Source: an uncultured Bacteroidaceae bacterium
GTDB lineage: Bacteria; Bacteroidota; Bacteroidia; Bacteroidales; Bacteroidaceae
Assembly (NCBI GenBank): GCA_934271655.1
Contig: CAKQRW010000036.1
Coordinates: 1 to 35,368 of the forward strand
DNA length: 35,368 nt
Reading direction: 5' to 3'
Each line of letters opens with the position of its first letter. Within the stretch, counting starts at the first letter, position 1. Both the position numbers and the translations under genes were made by a program. Below are positions 25,378 through 32,360 of the stretch, piece by piece. The notes under the pieces are model-generated. The model made no database searches. It was not told the origin of the DNA and saw nothing but the letters and a program-made list of their open reading frames with translations.

Positions 25378-25848
25378 CGTGAATCACACTCTTTTATTAA
25401 ACGATACTTTTTTATTAAAACTTTATTTATTATCAGGTGACATTTTCCCCCTAATGATGTATTTGTCATAATGATACATTTTATTAAAATAACATTTTCA
25501 TCATGCGATACCCTTTATCAAAATGACATCCTTATCAAGCGATACCTTTATTTTTCTGAAGCATTCAAAGCCACACCACCCAGCGCGAGCTGGCCTTGCG
25601 GTTACCTGCTCCTTACCGACTGCAAATTTACAGCTTTTCATCACGTATCCCGATACCATTTTTTCCACAAAAACTACCTCTTGTGCCGAACTGCCTGCAT
25701 GCAGCTCCACGTCCACGCTGCCGGCCGCAAGATGGACATTTGACAGTTGGCATGCGTGTATCACGTCAGTGCCGACTCCTGCTCAAAAGTGTAGCCTTGT
25801 CACATGGCAACAATAATATTGTATAGCGTGCTGTAAACAACATATGGA
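25378..25848. other. Non-coding junction between core genes and the toxin fragment
   Basis: The first 180 bases are the 34/35-bp repeat. The rest (25560-25848) has no supported gene. The frame of the MuF fragment is closed by a TAA shortly before its first ATG, so the 5' part of that gene is missing rather than hidden here. Confidence 0.55.
25379..25558. repeat. 34/35-bp degenerate tandem repeat
   Basis: Units start at 25402 (CGATACTTTTTTATT), 25437 (GTGACATTTTCCCCC), 25472 (TGATACATTTTATTAAAA), 25506 (CGATACCCTTTATCAAAA) and 25540 (CGATACCTTTATT), giving spacings of 35, 35, 34 and 34. A partial unit (CACTCTTTTATTAAA) precedes the array. It lies immediately upstream of the minus-strand cupin gene, so it may hold its promoter. 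The TGATAC core resembles the TGATACTT clusters at 162 and 28865. Confidence 0.7.
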
Positions 25849-26178
25849 ATGAATCTCTCTCAGCGAGTGTGGCGAATCATAGAGCAGACTAAACAAGAGC
25901 TTGAACTCGCGCTTGATTTGGGGCTTGGAGAGGGCAAGAGTGCAGCTGGCCTGTCGAGAGATGTGCGCCAATACCTTATCAATCCAGATAAGCTGTTCCG
26001 CAGGGTCAGAGATAAGCATGGAGCACTGCACCTGTCGAAGAAGGCCGAGGCATATCACCCTGGCCGTGGTGTGTACCGATCGTCTTACAAGAATGCTCTC
26101 CGTATGACTGCCACAGAGACGAACATGGCCTACCATACGGCAGACTATGAGGGCATGGAAGGGAATGCCTCCGGTTAA
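25849..26178 (+). pseudogene. Phage MuF-type minor head protein fragment (5'-truncated, frameshifted)
   Basis: A 109-residue frame. NLSQRVWRIIEQTKQELELA, DVRQYLINPDKLFRRVRD, YHPGRGVYRSSYKNALRM and ATETNMAYHTADYE match the middle of SPP1 gp7 / Mu gpF-type head morphogenesis proteins, where the usual continuation is ADYERW. Here the frame ends after ADYEGMEGNASG, and the continuation (RAWKGMPPVKGIRIDLSNNH) sits in the next frame (26147-27781). One surplus base near 26152 explains the break. A stop codon shortly upstream and the absence of the roughly 100 or more residues expected before NLSQ show the 5' end is lost. No other phage structural gene is near. Confidence 0.75.
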
Positions 26179-27781
26179 GGGCATACGCATAGATTTGAGC
26201 AATAATCACACGGTGCTCAATGCAAAAGGGCAGCGTGTTCCATTCTTTGACATGTGCGATGAGCTACAGGGAGTGTACCCTAAAGACTTCAAGTTTACAG
26301 GCTGGCACCCGTTTTGCCGCTGCTTTGCTGTGCCTATCACGGCATCATGGGACGAGATAGAGGCGATGTGGGAGGCAGAGAATAGAGGCAAGGATATTAG
26401 CGACTACCATTTCAAGGACGAGGTGGCGGACATGCCGAAAGCTTTCACGGACTGGATTAAGAAGAACGAGGGACGCATAGAGAAGGCGAAGAACATGCCA
26501 TACTTCATCCGAGATAACTACAAGGGCGGAGAAGTGGGCAACGGCTTGCGATGGATGCCGGAGAAGCCAGCAGCCGCCAATGGAGGCTCAGTCCCTGCGG
26601 ACAAGTCCATCCAGAGCGGAGGCGAGGAGAAAGACGAGCTGTCCAAACTCGCAAAGGCTGTGGGTGTGGATCTTGGCGCGCCCATGGCGCACGAACAGGC
26701 AGACATGAAGCATCCCAATCCACATTATAGCGAGGCTGAGGAGTATCGCGTCAATTGCCAGAGCGCAGTAGTGGCATACGAATTGCGTAGACGTGGCTTG
26801 CCTGTAGAGGCATACGGCAAGACGGTAGGTAGCATGGCTGATAAACTTGCATTTAAAACACAGACAGCATGGCTTGACGCTAAAGGCTATATGCCTGAGC
26901 CTATGACTTTTATACGATACCCCATTTCACGGGTAGATGGACATTTGATATATTCTGAAGAAAGTGAGGTCATAAAAGATTTTTTGAAGAATACATCTAA
27001 GGTTGGACGTTATCATTTGTATTGGACATGGAAAGAGACGGAATGTGGTCACATAATCACGATGGAGACGTTTAAAGACGGCACACGTCGTTTCTATGAC
27101 CCACAGACAGGAAAAGAGTCAACAACTATTATGCCATGGTTTAAGCCTGATGGGAAGGTGCTGTTTAATGTAAAAACTCATGCTTTACGTGCTTACCGTG
27201 TTGACACGCTACGACCTAATCCGCTTATCGTGAAAGGTGTCGTTAAGAAGGCTGGAAGCGGACTTGCAACGCCTATGATGACGGCTGAGCAGAAGGAATG
27301 GTGGAAGAAAGTCGTAAATGGCGGTGTCAAGGGAAATACTGGTGCAGCATCTGGCCTTTTAACTGTCAAGGATGTCGAAAAGATTTTAAAAAACGGAGGA
27401 GAGCTGTCTGTGCATCCATCACGCCTTGAAAATGCTAACAGGAACAAGCAGGAAAGGGCGAAGTTTGAAAAAGAATATGCAATGTGTGAGACGCTTGCCA
27501 GAAATGGACATAATGTTAAGATGATTCAAGAAATTGCTGGAGTTTCTTCCCCGGACATACTTATTGATGGAAGAAAGGCAGATTTAAAGTCGACCAAAGG
27601 TACTGGCAATAATGTCAAGTATGGAAAGAAGGCTGTAAAGAAGCAGGATGCAGACATTGTAATCTTTGAATTTGAGGAAATGTCACCCGAGATTCAAATG
27701 GAATTAAAAAAGCTCGCGTTGAGACTAGGCATACATGGAATGTATTTTGTAAAAGGAAATGACGGTATTGTAGATTTCTAA
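26147..27781 (+). CDS. MuF-linked polymorphic toxin: end of MuF domain, Tox-PL papain-like domain, CdiA-C-like nuclease domain
   Basis: A 544-residue frame. Residues 1-62 finish the MuF head domain (IRIDLSNNH, YPKDFKFTGWHPFCRCF; HPxCRC is the family signature). A variable linker follows to about 195. Residues about 198-365 resemble the Tox-PL papain-fold toxin domain: Cys204 in RVNCQSAVVAYELRRRG, His302 in CGHIITME and Asp318 in FYDPQTGK form a plausible protease/deamidase-like triad. Residues about 440-544 resemble CdiA C-terminal or PD-(D/E)xK-like nucleases: SSPDILIDGRKADLKS supplies Asp470, Asp479 and Lys481. MuF-toxin fusions are known from prophages. A solitary copy with two toxin modules is unusual. 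Translation could start at ATG 26147 or 26165, or need the upstream frame, so activity is uncertain. The downstream small gene may be its immunity gene. Confidence 0.72.
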   Translation: MRAWKGMPPVKGIRIDLSNNHTVLNAKGQRVPFFDMCDELQGVYPKDFKFTGWHPFCRCFAVPITASWDEIEAMWEAENRGKDISDYHFKDEVADMPKAFTDWIKKNEGRIEKAKNMPYFIRDNYKGGEVGNGLRWMPEKPAAANGGSVPADKSIQSGGEEKDELSKLAKAVGVDLGAPMAHEQADMKHPNPHYSEAEEYRVNCQSAVVAYELRRRGLPVEAYGKTVGSMADKLAFKTQTAWLDAKGYMPEPMTFIRYPISRVDGHLIYSEESEVIKDFLKNTSKVGRYHLYWTWKETECGHIITMETFKDGTRRFYDPQTGKESTTIMPWFKPDGKVLFNVKTHALRAYRVDTLRPNPLIVKGVVKKAGSGLATPMMTAEQKEWWKKVVNGGVKGNTGAASGLLTVKDVEKILKNGGELSVHPSRLENANRNKQERAKFEKEYAMCETLARNGHNVKMIQEIAGVSSPDILIDGRKADLKSTKGTGNNVKYGKKAVKKQDADIVIFEFEEMSPEIQMELKKLALRLGIHGMYFVKGNDGIVDF

Positions 27782-27790
27782 AAATACGAC

Positions 27791-27820
27791 AGCCTTGCTT
27801 TATTTGGCAAAAGCAAGGCT
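27791..27820. terminator. 11-bp hairpin after the toxin gene
   Basis: AGCCTTGCTTT (27791-27801) pairs perfectly with AAAGCAAGGCT (27810-27820). No T-run follows on the plus strand; on the minus strand a short T-run does. It could be a weak terminator or an mRNA-stabilising 3' hairpin. Confidence 0.45.
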
Positions 27821-27871
27821 GAAGAGTGGTACGAGCCGCCCGAAGCGTAACACATCCCTGTCTGATAATTT

Positions 27872-27895
27872 AACGTCTATCAGCATCAAGACGTT
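27872..27895. repeat. 7-bp inverted repeat upstream of the candidate immunity gene
   Basis: AACGTCT (27872-27878) and AGACGTT (27889-27895) are perfect complements with a ten-base loop, about 37 bases before the ATG at 27932. It could be an operator or an mRNA hairpin. Confidence 0.45.
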
Positions 27896-27931
27896 GCAAA
27901 GTTGTTAAATATTTTCAAAACAAATACTGAA

Positions 27932-28150
27932 ATGAAGAAGAAAATTTTAAAAATGGCGCGTGAACAAGGTTTCCACAGCGTGCAATATGCAGGAAATTGG
28001 CATGATTGCAAAGTCTACATGCCAATTTTTACGGATGGCCGAGAACATTGCATTGGCTATCCTCAGTATTTCATCGAAGAGAACGGCAAGCTCCGATGGA
28101 CAAAGGATTGGGAAGAGAGCATGAGCATCATGTCAGAAGTGGAGAAATAG
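27932..28150 (+). CDS. Small hypothetical protein, candidate immunity protein
   Basis: A 72-residue frame starting MKKKILKMAREQGFHSVQYA and continuing NWHDCKVYMPIFTDGREHCIGYPQYFIEENGKLRWTKD. I do not recognise the family. Composition is that of a real small globular protein: mixed alpha/beta, slightly acidic C-terminus, aromatic-rich middle, no signal peptide or membrane segment. It lies 150 bases downstream of the toxin-like gene on the same strand, the usual place for a cognate immunity gene in polymorphic toxin loci. That position is the only basis for the proposed role. The ATG at 27932 is preferred over a TTG at 27902. Confidence 0.55.
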   Translation: MKKKILKMAREQGFHSVQYAGNWHDCKVYMPIFTDGREHCIGYPQYFIEENGKLRWTKDWEESMSIMSEVEK

Positions 28151-28240
28151 CCTAAATAACAAATGATGAATTAGGACAATGTAAAAATGTATGATAGCAC
28201 ATAAAAATAGTTAAATATTAGATGTTCGGCAAGAGAACTG

Positions 28241-28271
28241 TTGTGGTATCGGATATTATATATTAAATTTG
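28241..28271 (+). promoter_or_regulatory. Orphan promoter-like site
   Basis: TTGT (28241-28244), a 19-base spacer and TAAATTTG (28264-28271) match the Bacteroidota promoter pattern very well. No recognisable gene follows; the next about 300 bases lead into the 22-bp array. It could drive a non-coding RNA or be the relic of a lost gene. Confidence 0.45.
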
Positions 28272-28535
28272 TCGTCATGAAATAAGAAAAATTTTCCATC
28301 GCAAACACTCAAAAATACACGAATGAAAGAAAAGGACAAGCCGCTTTGTCAATCAATGGCATTTTGCATCATAACAGACTCTATAGTCTATACTTAACGT
28401 CTTTCGATTCAATAGATTCCCTCTTTTACGGACAAAATATCTTTCCCCGTCGGATGTTGCGGATTGGAAGGAAATGGCAATTGCCCAAAATGATGCCCTG
28501 CGTTTGGGCACTCATTGCCCACAGCCTGGGCATCC

Positions 28536-28601
28536 GTTGCCCAAGGCTTGTTCACTCGTTGCCCAAGGCTTGTTCACACGATGCCCAAGGCTTGTTCACA
28601 G
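28536..28601. repeat. 22-bp tandem repeat, three copies
   Basis: Units at 28536-28557, 28558-28579 and 28580-28601 share GCCCAAGGCTTGTTCAC and differ only at the ends. A diverged unit (CATTGCCCACAGCCTGGGCA) precedes. There are no spacers, so it is not a CRISPR. Confidence 0.85.
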
Positions 28602-28864
28602 ACTGACCGCATGCCGTATTTGCAGCAGGCTCAACAGCCTGACATGCCGAAAGAATGCGGAATGGAGGACTGGACGCTGTATGTGCGAGAAGATAATAGC
28701 CTTGGCAAAATGCTCGTAGTCGACATGTGCATAGCCAAAGTGAAAGGGTATTTGCGCGTTTGCTTGACGTGCTCATGCTGTTTAGGCTGTGTGATTGTCA
28801 AAAAATAGCCGTTTCTTGTATGTTTGTATGCATTGTAAGGTGATATTTTCGATAAATACCGTGC

Positions 28865-29037
28865 AAAAATGATACTTCTATGATACTTTTATGATACTTC
28901 TTTGCCAATTTTTCGAGAAGTATCATTGTATGTAATGGTATGTATATTAAGATAATAAAGACTATGATTCGACCTAAAATGATACTTTGACACTTTTTTG
29001 ATAAAAAAATGTTTTACGTGTGAGCTCGTGCGCGAGC
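28865..29037. repeat. TGATACTT iterated repeat cluster, copy B
   Basis: Direct ATGATACTT copies at 28869, 28880 and 28891, an inverted AAGTATCAT at 28919-28927, then AAAATGATACTTTGACACTTTTT and TTTTACGTGTGAGC. The block order and spacing equal copy A at 162-327, with the sequence between blocks diverged. Confidence 0.75.
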
Positions 29038-29304
29038 AGAATCAAAGGCGCAAATAAAGGTTGCCCATGTCAGATCTAGACTGGTGTTATGGATATCTGT
29101 GGGGTATGGATAGAGGCCGAAGGTGTCGAAGTCTCTTGGTGCAAACACAGGTAAGTGCAATAAGAGCGACATGGCACGGAACGGGTCCAGTGTCATGCCG
29201 CTGGGGCTTTTAAGTCCACTCTGTTTTGATGTACAATATGATGCTCGTTTTATCTCCAAAACGATAGACTGAAGACATCAGCACCCCACCCCGTCTTGTG
29301 TAAT

Positions 29305-29352
29305 CTCTGAAAACATTGTAGAAGTCTTCACAAGTTTACAATGTTTTCAGAG
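29305..29352. repeat. Perfect 16-bp inverted repeat
   Basis: CTCTGAAAACATTGTA (29305-29320) and TACAATGTTTTCAGAG (29337-29352) are exact complements around a 16-base loop. No T-run follows. It could be the stem of a non-coding RNA, a remnant terminator or the paired ends of a tiny mobile element. Confidence 0.75.
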
Positions 29353-29546
29353 CTGTCGAAGAATGCCTCATATGTTTGCCTACAATAATGAAGATGACCA
29401 ACGAACATCACAGGAGTTGCAGAACGGGCGTCGACCAGAATACGCACCAGTCTACCGACCGCAAAAATGACTTGTCTGCTATAAACCGAATCAGCTTCTG
29501 TTGGCTGTTGTGTTACTTTTAGTAATCTGCAAACTCAAAAAATCAT

Positions 29547-29554
29547 TACCTTTG
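29547..29554 (+). promoter_or_regulatory. Orphan -7 promoter element
   Basis: TACCTTTG followed by CATAATAATC is the same -7 form as the one before the ABC transporter (30621). The -33 region is poor and no gene follows; the 22-bp array at 29648 would be transcribed. Confidence 0.35.
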
Positions 29555-29647
29555 CATAATAATCAACAAATTTACAAAACGAGGCTCACACAATAAATCC
29601 CGTGGCAAGTGCTATCTATGTTGTAAACATAACGGTACACAAACCTT

Positions 29648-29735
29648 AGGATAACGATGCATAAAGTGCAGGATAACGATACATAAAGTGCAGGATAACG
29701 ATGCATAAAGTGCAGGATAACGATACACAAACCTT
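29648..29735. repeat. 22-bp tandem repeat, three exact-period copies plus diverged flanks
   Basis: Units at 29648-29669, 29670-29691 and 29692-29713 begin AGGATAACGATGCATAAAGT or a one/two-base variant. A fourth starts at 29714 and drifts into ACACAAACCTTTG. Similar diverged units occur on both sides (ACGGTACACAAACCT near 29632; AGGATATGCAAACATC near 29742; AGGATGACGGATGCGC at 29758). Confidence 0.85.
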
Positions 29736-29971
29736 TGTATAAGGATATGCAAACATCAGGATGACGGATGCGCAAAGCACAGTGTATTGCAAGGCCTGAA
29801 AAGCAGGGCGAGACAATATGCGCGCCAAGTCATCAACAGTCAATATGTGGCGAATGTTGCAATGCTCGACCATCAGGCTTTACAGACACAGCAAACTGTC
29901 TGATGTATCAGGATCCTCATTGCATCACGGCATCTGCAATATGTCTTGCCATCCTCCACCGAAAAAAGAAC

Positions 29972-30083
29972 AAAGTGCCAAAAGTGCCAAAGTGCCAAGT
30001 GCCAAATACTTTTCAAATTAGTCCAAATTGCTTATTTTATTACTTTTTACTATGTTTTGGCACTTTGGCACTTTTGGCACTTT
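29972..30083. repeat. Perfect 27-bp inverted repeat of GTGCCAAA units
   Basis: The left arm (29972-29998) consists of AAAGTGCCA, AAAGTGCCAA and AGTGCCAA. The right arm (30057-30083) is its exact reverse complement (TTGGCACTTTGGCACTTT...). The 58-base interior is AT-rich. Each arm is itself a short tandem repeat of GTGCCAAA. The right arm continues into TTGACACTTTG, which resembles the TTTGACACTTTTT at the end of the TGATACTT clusters. Confidence 0.85.
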
Positions 30084-30440
30084 TGACACTTTGTGCAAGA
30101 CCATTGCATGTCTTGCAACACCATTTCCCATGCCTTCAGGCTGCACTTTCAGGGGTTGTCACAGCGCGTGGCGTGGTCAATGAGAACAGATTCAGCACAA
30201 GTTTGACGGTTTGAAAATTTTCAACTTGTACGGTTAAAAGAATCAGCTGAGTCAGCCCAGTCTGTATTCAGAAAAGAATCATGGCTACATTCAGGGCAAG
30301 CTGAAAGTCCAATAACCCACACATAGCTCAAGACAAACGAAGCGACACCATGGACGGATTGACGTAAGGTAACGCATGACTCGCCCTGCAATGGAAAAAG
30401 TCCTAATTATTCATCAGTCGCCAACCGGGAAAATCCGCAG

Positions 30441-30538
30441 GCCTCCAATTCCCATTCTAAAAGATTTCCCTCTCGCGGCCTACAAAGTATTCTTGCGTTA
30501 CCCAGGCCCTCCAATTCCCACTCTAAAAGATTTTCCTG
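30441..30538. repeat. Direct repeat spaced 66 bp
   Basis: CCTCCAATTCCCATTCTAAA (30442) recurs at 30508 as CCTCCAATTCCCACTCTAAA, each continuing AGATTT and then a CC-containing end; about 30 bases are shared. It lies just upstream of the ABC transporter promoter. Confidence 0.65.
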
Positions 30539-30597
30539 CCTGTTTCCTATTCCATTCTGCGCAGACATACGATACGCACACCTTTTTCCGTAAAAAT

Positions 30598-30628
30598 TTT
30601 TTTTCTAAAAGAAAAATCACTACCTTTG
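30598..30628 (+). promoter_or_regulatory. Promoter of the ABC importer genes
   Basis: TACCTTTG (30621-30628) is a consensus -7 element; a T-run (TTTT at 30598-30601) lies 19 bases upstream. The leader to the ATG at 30708 would be about 75 bases. Confidence 0.55.
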
Positions 30629-30707
30629 TATAATAATAATTAAAATTGACAAAAACGGACGACGGCACCATGCAGCCATGGGCCTGCGCCCCAAACCCAT
30701 CCTCACG

Positions 30708-32237
30708 ATGAAAGCACCCGACCACCACAAGACGGCACACTGGCTGTGCCTCACACTCATCTGCATAGCCGCAATGGCCGCAGCATGCTCATGCGCAGGA
30801 GGCGCAGGAGGAGAGAAGAAAAGCATAGAGAGCGCCAACGACCTGAAAAGCGGGCACGTGATAGGAGTGCAGCTGGGCACCACCAGCGACGTGCTCGCCT
30901 CGAAGATAGAGGCCGAGGGCAAGGGCTCAAGGGTAGACCGCTACACCAAGAGCGCCGACGCCGTGCAGGCCCTGCTGCAGGGAAAGATAGACTGCATGAT
31001 AGAGGACGAGCACCCGGCCAAGGCGTTCCAGAGGCAAAACCCGTCGCTGAAGATACTGCCGCACGAGTTCGGCAAGTCAGCGCTGGCCATCTGCGTGGCC
31101 AAAGAGAGACCGCACCTGCTGGCCAGCATAAACGCCGCCATAAAGGCCCTGAAAGCCGACGGCACCATAGACAGCATAGTGAGGCGCCACATAGACCGCG
31201 GCATGGCCGTGGCCTACACGCCAAAGCCGCACACGGCCGTCTCGTCGCAAGTCATACGCTTCTCCACCAACGCGGCCTTCGAACCATTCGAATACTACGA
31301 CGGCGGCAAGATAGTGGGCATCGACGTGGACGTGGCCAGAGCCATATGCGACAAGATGGGCGTGGGCATGGAAATAGTGGACATGGAGTTTGACGCGGTC
31401 ATCACATCCGTGCAGACTGGCAAGGCCGACGCCGGCATAGCGGGCATCACCGTGACGGAGGAGCGCAAGAAGAACGTGGCCTTCACCCAGCCATATGCCG
31501 ATGTGAAGCAGATGATCATAGTGGCCGACGAGGAGGCGGAGGCCGAGACGCCGTCGCTGGCGGAGAAGTTCAGGGCGTGCTTCGTCACAGGCCACAGATA
31601 CCAGTATCTGCTGCGCGGACTCGGCAACACGCTCGTCATCACCCTCTTCGCCATCATCCTCTCACTCATCCTTGGCACGCTGATAGCCGTCACCAGGGCC
31701 ACGCACGACCTTAGCGGCACGCTCGTGCTGCCCAACGCGCTCTGCCACGCCTTCCTCACCGTGGTGAGAGGCACGCCTACCATGGTGCAGCTCCTTATTA
31801 TATATTATGTGGTGTTCGCCTCGGCCAACGTCGACAAGGTGCTCGTGGCCATCATAGCCTTCGGACTGAACAGCGCGGCCTACATAGCCGAGGTGGTGCG
31901 CTCGGGACTCATGTCGGTGGACAAGGGACAGATGGAGGCCGGACGCAGCCTCGGACTGTCGTACAGCCAGACCATGAGGCTGGTCATACTGCCGCAAGCC
32001 TTCAAGAACGTGCTGCCGGCCATAGGCAACGAGCTCATCACGCTCCTCAAGGAGACTTCCATCAGCGGATACATCGGGCTGGTGGACCTCACGAAGGGCT
32101 CGGACATCATACGCAGCATCACCTACGACGCCATGCTGCCTCTGGGAGCCGTGGCCGCCATATACCTGTGCATAGTGCTCAGCCTGGGCGCAGGAGTGGC
32201 ACGGCTGGAGAAGAGGCTCAGGAAGAGCGAGAGATAA
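30708..32237 (+). CDS. Amino-acid-type ABC importer: substrate-binding lipoprotein fused to permease, lobes in reversed order
   Basis: About 509 residues. The ATG at 30708 gives a normal signal peptide (MKAPDHHKTAHWLCLTLICI then AAMAAACS, probable lipoprotein cysteine); an ATG at 30678 adds ten residues. Numbering from 30678, residues 51-171 match the second half of a family-3 solute-binding protein (ANDLKSGHVIGVQLGTTSDV ... KADGTIDSIVRRHI). Residues 191-283 match the first half (VIRFSTNAAFEPFEYYDGGK, GIDVDVA, TVTEERKKNVAFTQPY). The lobe order is thus the reverse of the canonical one. Residues about 308-515 are the permease, with several membrane segments and the ATPase-contact loop EAGRSLGLSYSQTMRLVILPQA. 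Substrate is likely a polar amino acid such as glutamine; this is inference. The ATPase gene follows after 123 bases. Confidence 0.88.
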   Translation: MKAPDHHKTAHWLCLTLICIAAMAAACSCAGGAGGEKKSIESANDLKSGHVIGVQLGTTSDVLASKIEAEGKGSRVDRYTKSADAVQALLQGKIDCMIEDEHPAKAFQRQNPSLKILPHEFGKSALAICVAKERPHLLASINAAIKALKADGTIDSIVRRHIDRGMAVAYTPKPHTAVSSQVIRFSTNAAFEPFEYYDGGKIVGIDVDVARAICDKMGVGMEIVDMEFDAVITSVQTGKADAGIAGITVTEERKKNVAFTQPYADVKQMIIVADEEAEAETPSLAEKFRACFVTGHRYQYLLRGLGNTLVITLFAIILSLILGTLIAVTRATHDLSGTLVLPNALCHAFLTVVRGTPTMVQLLIIYYVVFASANVDKVLVAIIAFGLNSAAYIAEVVRSGLMSVDKGQMEAGRSLGLSYSQTMRLVILPQAFKNVLPAIGNELITLLKETSISGYIGLVDLTKGSDIIRSITYDAMLPLGAVAAIYLCIVLSLGAGVARLEKRLRKSER

Positions 32238-32360
32238 GCAGACACCCAACGCCACTCTCTTATAATGAGAGCGCCTTGCCCTGATGACATAAAATGACGG
32301 GCTTCTGCATACTATAAGATAATTTTAGGCACCCACTAAACCACACATACACACAGCCAC

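Larger units (their letters stand above)
28151..30620. other. 2.5-kb gene-poor, repeat-rich accessory region
   Basis: No protein-coding gene is supported. The region contains two promoter-like sites, a TGATACTT cluster (28865-29037), 22-bp tandem arrays (28536-28601 and 29648-29735), a 16-bp perfect inverted repeat (29305-29352), a 27-bp perfect inverted repeat (29972-30083) and a 66-bp-spaced direct repeat (30442/30508). Short frames at 28611-28808 (+) and 29014-29259 (-) have near-natural composition and could be gene remnants, but I recognise neither. Base composition varies sharply along it. Confidence 0.6.

Noticed and set aside
26141..26178. Programmed frameshift joining the two MuF frames
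   Set aside because: No slippery heptamer or downstream pseudoknot is evident and the 5' part of the gene is missing anyway, so decay is simpler.
28611..28808. A 65-residue plus-strand frame (MPYLQQAQQPDMPKECGMED...)
   Set aside because: Some natural-looking composition, but no recognisable family and a cysteine-rich unnatural end; not called as a gene.
162..29037. The two TGATACTT clusters as the ends of one 29-kb mobile element
   Set aside because: The DNA between them is mostly core housekeeping genes in a normal Bacteroidales order, with no integrase or target duplication.
29014..29259. An 81-residue minus-strand frame (MEIKRASYCTSKQSG...)
   Set aside because: It overlaps TGATACTT copy B at one end and has no recognisable motif; possibly a remnant, not supported as a gene.
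28536..29735. CRISPR array
   Set aside because: The 22-bp units are directly adjacent with no spacers, and no cas genes are present.
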